From the NCBI GenBank assembly GCA_002914845.1, contig JXTC01000468.1, positions 85,258 to 149,257 of the forward strand: a stretch of 64,000 nt of DNA, written 5' to 3'. How positions within the stretch are numbered: the stretch's first letter is position 1; the number at the start of each line of letters is the position of its first letter. The position numbers and the translations under genes were made by a program. The notes below the pieces were generated by a model. That model was not told where the DNA came from. It searched no databases and worked only from the letters and a program-made list of their open reading frames with translations. The stretch is from Trema orientale. Taxonomy: Eukaryota > Streptophyta > Magnoliopsida > Rosales > Cannabaceae. Shown piece by piece: positions 1 to 10,556 of this stretch.

Positions 1-1189
1 TATGTGAAGATCCAATGTGTAATAACCTAGAAGATTGGAAGGCAAAATGGTCATTTTATCAATTTCGGAATTTAAAAATAGTGGGAATTTTAAAAAAATT
101 TGAACTTAGGCTTAAATGAAGAAGTTTTTGGAAAACATGGGCCAAACGGTAATTATTGAGGGTGTGAATGAGAATTGAGCTTTGGGATTGAACTTAGGGT
201 GTTGATTCACACAATGCATGTTGTTGTGGAATGAGACAAGGTAATATGAGTTCAAGACATTTGAGCTGGTCCATATCATGAACAGGTTCCCTTTTTGATT
301 ACTCCTACCCGGTAGGTGTAGGTATCCGGTGCCCCTCCAGTCCAGCAGGCAAGACACGTGAGTGTCCTCTCGGTAATTTGAGATTGGTAATCTAACAGAG
401 GATATTGCCTTTTATCTGGTTACTCCTGCCTAGTAGGTGTAGGCATACGGTGCCCCTCCGGTTTGACAGGTGAGACATTAGGGTGTCTTTCTGGTATTCT
501 GAGGTTGGTAATCCAGAAGAGAACTGTTCTGACTCCATGATGAGATTATGTGAACTCATGGGTATTGAGCTGGTTGAGGCTACATTTAGGTTTTTACACT
601 TTACTTACATACTTCCATTCAGGAACTTTTTGGATTAAATTTATTTATATGGATTTGTGATTGTTTCTCAAGCGTAACTAACTATGCAGGGATTTAATGA
701 AGAAAATGGCTTTCAAAATGGTAAATTGAGTTTCTTATTGGGCTTTTAAGCTTACCCCCCTTTCTTTTCATTCCTTTTCAGGTGTTGTCCAATCGAGATA
801 GGGTTCCTGTAGGATGAACTCGTTGTTGATTCATGTATGTGGCCCTCCTTGTGGCTCATTTGGTACCTAAACTTTACTTTTTTTTGTTCTTAAGTAAACT
901 ATTTAGTCAAATTCTATGTATTATGTTAAGTGAGTGTACGAGGATGATCTCACTACTATTTGAGGACTTGGCATTTCAAAGGGACGTTATGGGTTTTAAG
1001 GAGCATGTTTCCAAAATTATAAATACTTGGGATTTCGGTAGTTTTCTTGTAAAACTAGTTTTAACCGTTTGAGGACTAAAATAAAAAATTCAAGTATTTA
1101 TTTCTTTCGGAGTTTGCTGATTCGTTGTCTATTTATATCTACATTTGAAATTATCCAAAAATCACGGCTTTGGATTTTCGGTCGTGACA
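1..1189 (+). mobile_element. LTR fragment, Ty3/Gypsy-like, 3' end of LTR
   Basis: The stretch ends in GGTCGTGACA, the same 3' terminus as the two clearer LTRs further right (ending at 39696 and 51420). It also carries two copies of an LTR-typical segment built around GTAGGTGTAGG and GGTGCCCCTCC (about 301-360 and 421-480). No LTR start is visible, so the element runs off the left edge of the window. The small ORFs here look like chance ORFs. The lineage is inferred from the related LTR near 19948 that carries a Gypsy gag. Confidence 0.6.
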
Positions 1190-1355
1190 CAATGGCCTTT
1201 AAGCAAGAGAGATTTCTTGCTAATGATAAGGAAGGTGATAGCAAGGTTGTGGAGTTCGATTTAAGCGAAACAAAGGAGTTCAAGATATGATGACGTTTGA
1301 GGCAGGAAAGAGTATATGTCCTGGCTACGCTTTGGCGATGCTTCATTTGGAGTGA
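1190..1355 (+). pseudogene. Cytochrome P450 (CYP89-like) heme-loop fragment
   Basis: Frame 1 from 1192 reads FKQERFLAND and then VVEFDLSETKEFK. After a 2-base insertion near 1285 the frame from 1287 reads MMTFEAGKSICPGYALAMLH. This matches the end of plant A-type P450s, where the Cys of FxxGxRxCxG binds the heme iron. Here the loop is FEAGKSICPG, with the usual Arg replaced by Ser. Spacing and wording are closest to my memory of CYP89A enzymes. The fragment abuts the end of a plus-strand LTR on its left and merges into a minus-oriented LTR on its right, so the rest of the gene is missing. Frameshifted and not functional. The P450 call is strong; the subfamily is tentative. Confidence 0.75.
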
Positions 1356-2093
1356 TTATTCAAAGGGTCGAGAATCAATTCTACGCCCTCGATCGCTTAC
1401 TTGGGAAAAACCAACTTCTCAACGGAGCTTCAAATAAATAAGTGGACCTCTCATTAAATTCCTAATATCTTAAATAGCTAAGTTAGATATATAATTCGAC
1501 CAATTCGAGTCCGGGCCGACACTGGACCTGTGTCACATAAAACGAGATAAAATCTAAGCCATTAGATATCATTTTTTATGTCGATCACCAAATATAGTCA
1601 ATATACATATCAAACTTCACTATCTTCCGAGTATATTCCAAAAATGACATCAAAAATAAAATCTAATGGTCAAATCAAACGTCAAACTTGATCTCAAAAT
1701 TACATAAAAATGGTAACTTTTAATCCGGACAAAATGGGATCGTGAAATATATACCTTGAGGTTCCTCTCGATGATACGAACCCAATGAGCCTAAGAACAC
1801 ACGTTGAAATGGTCCGAAACGGCGCTGGAAATTCAAAGTTCCCTATGGCCTCTAATGGTGTTTTCTGGCGACGGGGAGCTCGGCAGGGACTAGGGACGGG
1901 CGGCGCGGCTTGCTGGTGACACAGGAGCACCTCGCTGGCGTTCTGGCGGTTCGGACAATGGCTAGGCCAGAGTGTGGGATCGGGAGGGGGGAAGGGACGA
2001 GAGGGAGAGAGAAAACATAATATATATATATAAAATAAATTTTTTTTGATGGACAAATGACCAGTTTACCCCTCAAAAATTTGGGATTTTACA
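1345..2093 (-). mobile_element. LTR fragment, Gypsy-like, inverted orientation
   Basis: This segment aligns by eye with 21290-22115, the LTR of the Gypsy fragment further right. Shared blocks include CAACGGAGCTTCAA, a CTAAGTTAG stretch, TATAGTCAATATA and ATATATACC followed by GTTCCTCTCGAT. On the minus strand the LTR starts TGTAAAATCCC. It is preceded there by a purine-rich tract (2094-2106 on plus, TTCTCCCCTCC), which is how the 3' LTR of a Gypsy element begins. It is truncated on its left within the P450 fragment. The CT/GC-rich block at 1850-2000 belongs to the LTR and is not a gene. Confidence 0.6.
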
Positions 2094-2106
2094 TTCTCCC
2101 CTCCTT
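2094..2106 (-). other. Polypurine tract of a Gypsy element
   Basis: On the minus strand this reads as a GGAGGGGAGAA-type purine run immediately before the TGTAAAATCCC start of the LTR. The sequence on its far side, CCCAAAATTCAAG on plus, reads on minus like the end of the pol region of Tekay/Del-type elements. It is the priming site for plus-strand DNA synthesis in LTR retrotransposons. Confidence 0.5.
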
Positions 2107-3080
2107 ACAGGAATTTCGTCCCAAAATTCAAGTACAACTGAGAGAATGAGCAAGATTGTATGAAATAGTCACTAGAAGTGTAGTGAACACGTGACTATAG
2201 AATTTAAGAGCATTAAACTAAATGCTAGTTAACGAAAGCATTCGAAACAGACATTCGTCACTTGGCATCGAAATTCTGCCAACATACTGACCCGCATAAC
2301 GGTATAGGATAAGGATGTACATGAAGAGATACATGATTATAAGATGGCTTATTGATATGTAGAAAAACCTCAATACCCATGTTTGGAAATGACAATCTCA
2401 AGTACGTGAGTGATCAAAAGATAATGATAATAACCATAGCTAGAAGTCGAGTACACAGGACTTCAAATACTAATTGTAAGGCACCAAATTAGAACAGCAG
2501 ATCAAATGTCAGATATAAGAATATCGTCCCTCTGATCATACCAGATCAACAATCTCTTGGGACATACCCATTTGTCTGCAGTTAGAACCTGGACCTAGAC
2601 AATCTCTGAGTCAATGACTTTAACAGAAGTCTCCTTTCAAGTACAGAACATAATTGAATAGAGTTTAAGATGAAGAACAAGGATCCTTGTGTTACACTAT
2701 ACAAGATAAATGAGTCTAGAAATGAAAGGTAACAAAGAGAGTCCAATTGCTCATAACCATTTTCCGTTCTCTGATTAGAGCGAGGAGCAGATAAAAACTA
2801 TTTGATCATGCGAAAAGAAGAGATATGTACGCTCAAGAAGGAATATTCAAGATATTTGTCATTTAGAACTATTTAAATTTGTGTCCTATCACTAGAACAA
2901 TGTTATATCATTTGAACCAATTTAAAAAATATAATTGTGTAATTAATTTGTGAGGGCCATCATCACTTGTCTACGAACTCTCTTCTCAGCACACCTTCGA
3001 GAAAACAAATTGCATTGAAAACATGGCTCTTTATCCATAATTCTCCCCCGGACATCATCTTGTTCGTTGTTAAACGCCGC
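2107..3080. other. No gene seen; probable decayed retrotransposon interior
   Basis: No ORF, RNA gene or protein motif could be recognised. The position next to the polypurine tract and LTR suggests the worn 3' internal region of the minus-oriented Gypsy element, but no pol motif is readable. Confidence 0.4.
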
Positions 3081-3480
3081 CGTCAAACTACAAGTTTATC
3101 CAAATGAATATAAAGCATAAAAAGATCATGAATTAGTTCCTCATGACCCTGGGAGAATTGAAATGACAAGTAACGGAAGTTAAAGAGTAGTAGTATTTTT
3201 ACTCATCAATAACCGGTGATACATCTTTATGACTTAAGTTATACATCTAATTCGGACAAAGCATTTATAAATAGACTCGATAAATAGCTTTGTCTTATTA
3301 TCATATCAAGTTATCAGCTTTTCATCATTGCACAATACATCAAAGACATTTTATTTTAACTTAAACGTCCATGATGAGAATATCTTAATTACATTCCTTC
3401 CAAAATGTATCTTATATATTGTCTTTCAAATTCTAATACTTGATCAAACACCCCAAAACGATACCCTAGATAAAGTCAAC

Positions 3481-4471
3481 TCATCTTGAGATAGTCCCGA
3501 GTGCCATGCAATTCCATCCAAGTACGGACTTTATAACTTGGTAGTTCCTTCAAAAACTGGACGATAGCGGTCCCAAGTATTGAGGGTTGCAATGGATTCA
3601 AAGGACTCCTTAAAGTTTGGCCCCCTTTTGTGCTCCAGCTACATTTGATAGCCCTTCAATTATAATCACCGGGGCACTATTTGACAAGCATGCCTTATAT
3701 AATTAACAAATCGAATAAACATATTCAATCAGCTTAAATATTTTTCAGTCCTATGCATATGAATATTTTAATTTTTTATCAAAGGGAAAATTTATAGGAA
3801 AAAATTAAGGGAGAAATAACATGTACAAGTATGAAAATAAGTTGCCATTACTAGGGCTGAACTCTACATATCTGAGGATGAAACATCAAAAGTGGAGGAA
3901 ATTTGATTTTTTATGGTAGCTTTTCAAAAAAATTGGAAAATCCTTGATTTTGAAATTGTTTGAAAAATCCGGAATTTTAATTAGAAAAATATCATTTTAA
4001 AAGTATTTAGAAAAATATCACATTTTATGAATTGACAAGATATTTGAAGTAACCATTCAAGTTACATCGGATATCTTGACCACGTATCTCAAGTAATTAA
4101 ATTGATTACCCCAAGTAACCCAACTAGTTACCTCAAGTACTATTGAAAAATTCAAATTTTGAAGAAAAAGTGGTATTTGTCTAAATATTTATTAAAAGTA
4201 TTATGTATCTAAAACAACTTTTTAAAAAGTGATATGTTTCTAAATGAATTCCAGATTTTTCAAAAATTTGACCCATCCGGAATTTTTCAATGTTCGTTAC
4301 TTTTGGCAAGAATTTTGAAAGAAGCCCTCAAAAGTACTCTTGTAAGAGGAATTCCCTATAAGCTACATTGTCCACAAAAAGTTCTGATCTTGAGCCCAAA
4401 GACCAACAACTAACATGGGCTTGTCTGAAGACAGAAACTTGAATTCAAGCATTGCGCTGCAATTCCATCCC
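3481..4471 (-). pseudogene. Bark storage protein-like gene, copy 1 (exons 5-6 only)
   Basis: Exon 5 occupies 3846-4471 but is split by a 434-bp insertion (3894-4327). Its reading frame contains DKPMLVVGL, matching PKVVVGL of the intact copy 4. Exon 6 spans 3481-3693 and starts with the family sequence LSNxxPVIIIEGLS. A +1 base within AAAAGGGGGCC shifts the frame and gives an early stop; the same shift is in copy 2. The donor of intron 5 is GC, as in copies 3 and 4. Exons 1-4 are absent; a MITE and unrelated DNA lie where they should be. The intact family belongs to the PNP/UDP phosphorylase fold and is known as seasonal or wound-induced storage protein in poplar. This copy is dead. Confidence 0.85.
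3894..4327. mobile_element. MITE inserted in exon 5 of BSP copy 1
   Basis: A 434-bp AT-rich segment interrupts the exon and is flanked by TCAAAAGT on both sides (3886-3893 and 4328-4335). The base before differs (A versus C), so the target duplication is 8 bp, possibly 9. The two halves are imperfect inverted repeats: GGAAAATCC, AATCCGGAATTTT and AGAAAAATATCA near the left match reversed blocks near the right. It has no coding capacity. The 8-9 bp duplication suits the hAT or MULE superfamily. Confidence 0.8.
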
Positions 4472-4633
4472 CTCAAGTAATTACATATACAGCATTGGAA
4501 TTGCAATCTCAAGCATAGTGCATCTAGCAATGGTATAAGTCTGTGGCATAGACTTGCTTGTAGCATGACTTCATTTAGCATAAAATAGGATGGTCTTGCA
4601 TGATTATATGGTATAAGTTTATAGCATATGTGG

Positions 4634-5045
4634 GTGAAAATTACACCTAATACCCGTTTTTTAAAACTTCTTTCAAACATACCCGTTTTTAAAACTTCTT
4701 CCAAAAATACCCGTTTTTACGGTCCACATTTCGTATAAAAAATATGAGTGGTCCTCATTTACAATGTAAATTTTATCCATGAGGTACACATTTTATGTGT
4801 AAAATATGAACGGTACACATTTCAAAATGTGTGCCAATTTTGAGTGTAAGTTTTATTCACGAAATGTGGACCGCGGTATACATTTAATATATGAAATATA
4901 GATCGTGGTCTACATTTCATGTGTAAAACAGTGGTGGTCTACATTGCTCCCAAAAGGGTATAAAAATGGATATTTATGAAATAAAGATAAAAACGGGTAT
5001 TTATGAAAATATGGTCTTAAAAACGGGTATTTATGAACTTTTCCT
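4634..5045. mobile_element. MULE-type MITE with 9-bp target duplication
   Basis: CATATGTGG occurs directly before (4625-4633) and directly after (5046-5054) this 412-bp segment. Ends read GTGAAAATTACACCTAATAC on the left and, in reverse complement, AGGAAAAGTTCATAAATAC on the right. TACCCGTTTTT or close variants recur in spaced copies at the left end, and its complement recurs at the right end. The interior holds imperfect repeats around GTGGTCCACATTT. The termini resemble those of the large MULE at about 8270-15176, which could supply transposase in trans. Confidence 0.85.
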
Positions 5046-5054
5046 CATATGTGG

Positions 5055-6930
5055 GATAATTGGATTCATACCCATTAATATTCGGCCTAGTTCCCACAAT
5101 CACCTAATATGCATAAAAAATCTTTGGGCCTTTTCCTTGGACCCATTTCATTTTTGACCATCAACAACCACATTAATCAAATAATATATTCAGTAATCCT
5201 AAAACTAATATATTTCTAATTCAAATATAAGCATTTCACATTTCCACATCAACAACCCACATATTCACAAATCAACAATATTAACAAAAAAATATTGCAA
5301 TAACTAAAATCCAAACTCATATCCATATTTGATATCTCACAAAATTTTATCAAAAACCACTAATTATATACCTATATTCGCAAATCCAAATCTCAAAATC
5401 AAATCCACATTCAAATCTCATATACCATAACAGAAACTATTTAAATTCGTAAACCATATCCATTTCCTGCCAAAGATCTCTCGTATTATAGTATTTTGTA
5501 ACATTATTATATCACTAATTTAGTACAGGAACAAAATCAGGATTATCAAAATCTTGTGCAGAAGTATCCTTATCATAGCATCTCAAATTTCATTTGTTGT
5601 CGACAAGAACATGTAGGTTTGGCCAATTCTAGCTCTATGGAGTTAATTAGCCATGACATAATCAGCAAATTCTCTGATTCTTAGATTTAATGTTTTTGAT
5701 CATCTTGTTTTGGTGGTATCATAGAATCGAACAAATACTCATTTTTACTCTTTCGATGGATGTATAATCTAACAGATTGAGACCAATGCAAAAAATTCTG
5801 TCTATTGAGTCCCTAAGAAGTAATCAATGGTGATGGGTTGTCTCTGAGGTCGAATGGATTCATTTGCCAACTAAAGAGTAACATTTTGATTTCAATGGGG
5901 GGAAATGTAAGTTTTAATTTCAATATGAATCAGAGCTCTAATATATCAAAATGGGGGAAAATGTAAGTTTTAATTTCAATATGAATCAGAGCTCTAATAT
6001 CATATAGACTTAGGAGCTCTAATACCATAACATATAGACTAAATAATACTGTCGTAAATTCCTAGAGAATTTCAGATTTTCCTCACCAATGTTAAATTTA
6101 TAATTTGAATTAAGTGATTTTATATAATTTACATGTGAAAAACAATATTTAAAATAGAATGATTTTAATGATCGAAGTAAGACACTTATATAAGTGGGCA
6201 AGTGTCCAAATGCTTATATTCCCATCTATGTGGGATCAACTAGCTAGCCACCTCAACAAATCTCAAGTAAATTATCCACATCCTTCTCTCCCAAAAATAG
6301 CCTCTTTGGATATACTTTTATTTTTGTTTTTTGTTTAAGTAAAAAAATATATATATAACTTTTTGTGGAAAACATGTTACATTGTTTTTGTTTTAAACAA
6401 AATTTTTAAAAAATATTTTTTCAAACAAAGAATAAACACAGAAAGTGATATTTTTTGAAATCAATTATTTAAAATAGTAGTTTTATACATACTTTTAGAA
6501 AGTGACATTTTACTAAATAGAATTTTAAAAGTAGTAATTTTATAAATGATACCTTTCTAAATAAATTTTCAAAATCTTATTTTTCTATATAAACTTTAGG
6601 AAATTGTATTTTTCTAAATTAACTTTTATAGTTACCAAGCATATTTATGTGCTTTTTTTTTTTTTTTTTTATATTAGGGTAGGAGAATTCAAACTCTAGG
6701 CCTCAACATTGGAGACAAGTGTACTTATCAAAGTCTATGACCATAAACATATTTATGTTTTCTGTTTTTCGTTTTTAACTAAAAATGATTTGATGTGTTT
6801 CCAATCAAATTTCTTATTTTTAAAATTTAAAAACATAAACAAAATTTTTGTTTTCGTTTTGAATATTTTCAAACAAAAAATTGAAAGCATATTCAAGCAT
6901 GGCCTAAGTCATTTAATTAACAGCACGTCA
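5055..6930. other. No gene seen; AT-rich intergenic DNA
   Basis: No recognisable coding sequence. The only structure noted is the short tandem duplication at 5890-6001 and poly-T/poly-A runs (for example 6653-6670). Confidence 0.5.
5890..6001. repeat. Tandem duplication, period about 57 bp
   Basis: Two near-identical units, each containing GGGGGAAA, ATGTAAGTTTTAATTTCAAT and ATGAATCAGAGCTCTAATAT. A third partial trace (GGAGCTCTAATA) follows near 6012. Confidence 0.9.
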
Positions 6931-8770
6931 AAAGACAAATTCCTCCACATGAGTTGATGAGAGGATCAGAAATTATTTCATCATGACACTAGGAGAATTA
7001 AAAATTAACGAAAGTTATACAGTAGAAGTTTTATTAATTAATGACTACTGATACACCTTTTGGGCTCAAGTTGCACATAATTCGGGTCATAAAGTACTTT
7101 ATAGACTCCTAAAATAATAGCGAGAAATTTAGATGGATGACCAAAATTTTAAATTTGATTAAGTAGATGTCCACTTTTAAAATTTTATAGCTAAATGTCC
7201 AGGTATATATATTTTTACACTTGGTAGATATGTGAATCTACCAATTTTAGTTACTGTACTGAAATGCACTGGGTATATAATTTTTTATACTTAGTATATA
7301 AAATTTTACACTTAGTATATATGCATATATACCAGACATTTTGCTATAACATTTGACAAAGGGATATTTACTGAAATTGGGCCCAAAATTTAGTTATATT
7401 TCTATAAGCCCCTTTCTCATATCATATCAGCTTTTCATTGCATAAATAAATCAAAGACTCTTATTTTAACTTAAATGTCCTTGGTGAAAAGCCGTAATTA
7501 CTTTCCTTCCAAAATACATCTTATATATTTTTCTTTAAAAATCTAATACTCAATTAATTAAACACCCAAAAATGATACCCTAGATAAATCAAGTCATATT
7601 GAGATATACAAAAGTGCCATGTAATTACATTCCAGTTCGAACTTTTATCACCAGGTAGTTCCTTCAAAAACTGGACATCACAGCTTTCCCAGTACTGAGG
7701 GTTGCAATGGATTAAAAGGACTCATTAAAGTTTGGGCCCTTTTTCTCCTCCAGCTACGTTTGATAGCCATTGAATTACAATCATTGGGACGCTAGCTACT
7801 TGACAAGCATGCCTTAAAAAAAAAAAAAAAAACCTAGTTAACATATTTAATCAGCTTATTATTCAGTATGCATGTGAATTTAATTTGTGACCAAAGAGAA
7901 AATTTGTAATAAGCTGATAAATATATTTGTGGTCAAAGTGAAAATTTATAGGGAAAAAGATCAAGGGAGAAATAATATGTACAAGTAGGAAATAACTTCC
8001 CATTATTAGAGCCGAACTCTCCATGTCTGAAAATGAAACATTAAAAAAGTCTAGTGACGGAATAATTACCTATACGCTGCACTCTCTGCCAGAAAAGTCT
8101 GATGTTGAGCCTATAAGACCAACGACTAACTTGGGCTTGTCTTGAAGACAGAAATTTGAGTTCAAGCATTGCAGCAATTCTATCCCCTTGAAATAACTGT
8201 TGGAATTATGGCCTGAAATCAAGCCATTCGGTTTGGGCCCAAGGCCCATAAAAGTCATACTTCAATGTGATTTGTGGAAATTATACCTAGTACCCGTTTT
8301 TGGGCTAGATATTTTCAACTTGCCCATTTTTAAAATGTGAATAATTTGTTACCCGTTTTTTCACCTACGTTTCCAATTTTACCCTTGGGCTTGGGGTCTT
8401 TAGACTCAACTATTCCTTTCCTTTCCCTATTCGCGTCTTCCAGAAGTCTCTCCCTCTCCCTCTCTCTTCCCGCTTCATCTCCCTCACCGTCTCCATCTCA
8501 AGCTGTCTCTCTCTCTCTCTCTCTCTTCATGATTCGGTAGCCATCATCTTGTTCATTGGGTCGTAGCCATCATCTCTATTATTGAACCAGTTGAAGAACA
8601 CCATTGATACACTTGTTGTTCTTCAAGTTCTGAAGGTATAGTGCTTTGCTTATGAAATTAATGTCTTCTTCATAGATTTTAATTATTTCTTTTCGGGAAT
8701 AAGAGGATTTTAAATATAGGGTAGAGCCCTTGGAGTACCTTTAATTTTTATAACATGCATTATTCTGCAG

Positions 8771-9956
8771 CTTTTTAAGATCAGTGAAGAAATAGTGGTA
8801 GATGTTACCAATAAGGGAAACATTGCACGCTTGATTAATCATTTGGTAAGTTATTGTTATTAATGTTAGAAGCTAGGTCACTGTGGGGTTCTAATTCTCC
8901 TCCTTCATTCCTATATGTCGTTAATCATACGAGATGCACAACAGTTGATATCATCGAAAGAGCTGCTCTCATATCTTGTTACAAATAAAATCAAGCAAAT
9001 TTTGAAATGGATGGCAGCCTTGCATGCTCAATGGTGGTGGTATTAATTGAGTGTGAGATATAAAAATAAATGAAAATTATTTTTAGAAGCCTTTGATGGA
9101 TCTATTTTATTGGAAAAGGAATTCATTATCATACTTTGAATCTTCATCTTGATTTATTCTTACCCATTTTTTTCTCTTCTCCAACTTTGATATAGTATAT
9201 GCCCAATTGCTATAAGAGGATCATGAGTATTGGTGATGACGAAAGTACCAAAATGTAAATAAATCGTTTATTATTTCACCAAAAGTGAATCGTAAAAAGA
9301 TCGTTTACAGTTTCAGCAAAAATGTTTATATTTTTGCACATTTACGGATTCACTTTTGATGAAATAATAAATAATTTGTTTACGTTTTAGTATTTTTAAT
9401 GAAATTGTATACCACTTGTTTACTATTCAGTACTTTTAAGCAATTTGGGGAAACTGTGAACTATTTGAGCACTTTTTGTCCTTAGTTATTTTTTTTAGCT
9501 TGTTATTTGATTAATTTCTTAAGTAATTCTTCTAAGTTGATGCACATGTACTACTGTCTTTTTAGATACTGGAGATCATGGTCTTAATGTCATAACTTCC
9601 AAGAACTTTCAGTCCAAATTTGAGGATACCAAGCCCAGGCTAATTCAGGTATAATCACTTTCTAGAATAGGCAGCAATTTACACTACTAGTGTAATCAGA
9701 GTTCACTTTTTTTCCTCTTTTCTCTCATGTTCCTCCTCTTCCATCCAAAGTTCTTTAATAATATATATATATATTTTTTTTTGCTGAACGTAAAATTAGC
9801 CTTTGATGGATCTATTTTATTAGAAAAGGAATTCATTATCATACTTTGAATCTTTATATTGATTCGTTCTTACCCATTTTTTTTCCTTCTCCAACTTTGA
9901 TATAGTGCGTGCCCAATTGCTATGCGAGGATCATGAGTATTGGTAATGATGAAAGT
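8771..9956 (+). pseudogene. Captured SET-domain exons (ATX3/4/5-type) inside the MULE
   Basis: Exon A (8771-8845), bounded by CTGCAG and GTAAGT, reads LFKISEEIVVDVTNKGNIAR and then LINH. Exon B (about 9196-9244) reads PNCYKRIMSIGDDES. A second copy of exon B (about 9906-9956) reads CVPNCYARIMSIGNDES. Together they match the GNIARLINHSCxPNC block of plant trithorax-type H3K4 methyltransferases, where the NHSC segment lines the S-adenosylmethionine and lysine sites. The wording is closest to ATX3/4/5. No more than about 50 residues of a protein of many hundreds are present, so it cannot be a methyltransferase. Splice signals suggest capture of genomic, unspliced DNA. Confidence 0.8.
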
Positions 9957-10172
9957 ACCAAAACATAAACAAATTGTTTATTATTTTATCGAAAGTGAAT
10001 CGTAAACAGATCGTTTACAATTTCAGCAAAAATGTTTACATTTTGGCACATTTACGGATTCACTTTTGATGAAATAATAAACAATTTGTTTACGTTTTGG
10101 TATTTTTAATGAAATTGTATACCACTTATTTACTATTCAGTACTTTTAAGCAATTTGGGGAAACTGTAAACT
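9088..10172. repeat. Direct repeat of about 375 bp within the MULE (9088-9464 and 9798-10172)
   Basis: Both copies run from AGCCTTTGATGGATCTATTT through the captured SET exon B to GCAATTTGGGGAAACTGT, with scattered substitutions. Each copy holds an inverted repeat: GTACCAAAA(C/T)(A/G)TAAA to the left mirrors TTTACGTTTT(A/G)GTATTTT to the right, with TTCACTTTTGATGAAATAAT as an inner arm. Confidence 0.92.
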
Positions 10173-10371
10173 ATTTATCTTTTTATCTTTTTTAATGAAA
10201 GGTATTAGTTTTTATCTTTTTTAATTTTTCCCTTTTTTATGCACAGAATGAATGCATTAGGGAGAACGGAAGTGTTTGTCAATTAAACCCTTTATTAGAA
10301 AAACGTAATGGAAATATCAACCAACAGTTTGAAGATATTTTCTCACTTGTAGGATATAATAGAAAAGCAGG
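9566..10371 (+). other. Unidentified exon-like segments inside the MULE
   Basis: Two open segments are bounded by plausible splice signals: 9566-9650 (GLNVITSKNFQSKFEDTK, followed by GTATAA) and 10247-10371 (ENGSVCQLNPLLEKRN and QQFEDIFSLVGYNRKA, followed by GTAATT). The second SET exon copy lies between them. I do not recognise the family. They may come from a second captured gene or from the MULE itself. Confidence 0.4.
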
Positions 10372-10556
10372 TAATTCTGTTTAACTTTTATCTGTAAACA
10401 TGAGGAAGTGTGCTTGAAATTAAATTAAAATCATAACTTTGATTCACCTTAGTCAAATAACTAATCCAAATTCTAAAATTTTAATCCACTACTTTGTTCT
10501 ATACTTTAGTTACAATATAATAACTAAAGTATACAACTAGTTCAATTTAAACATTT

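Larger units (their letters stand above)
3080..4620. repeat. Segmental duplication, left copy (partner 6930-8197 plus 17647-17690)
   Basis: The segment aligns in order with 6930-8197. Shared blocks are the GGGAGAATT region, CATATCA/TATCAGCTTTTCAT, TTATTTTAACTTAAA, TTCCTTCCAAAAT, GATACCCTAGATAAA and both BSP exons. Past exon 5 the similarity continues in the partner after the Copia insertion (17647 onward: an ATGTATGACATTAAAAGTGC stretch resembles ACATATACAGCATTGGAATT here). The right copy has extra sequence at about 7100-7400. Confidence 0.7.

Noticed and set aside
1700-2076. Pro-rich minus-strand ORFs of 118 and 74 codons
   Set aside because: They lie in the GC-richer part of an LTR that recurs at 21720-22115, so they are not genes.
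8337-8540. 67-codon Ser/Leu-rich plus-strand ORF
   Set aside because: Translation of the CT-rich MULE arm; mirrors the GA-rich arm at 14900-15040.
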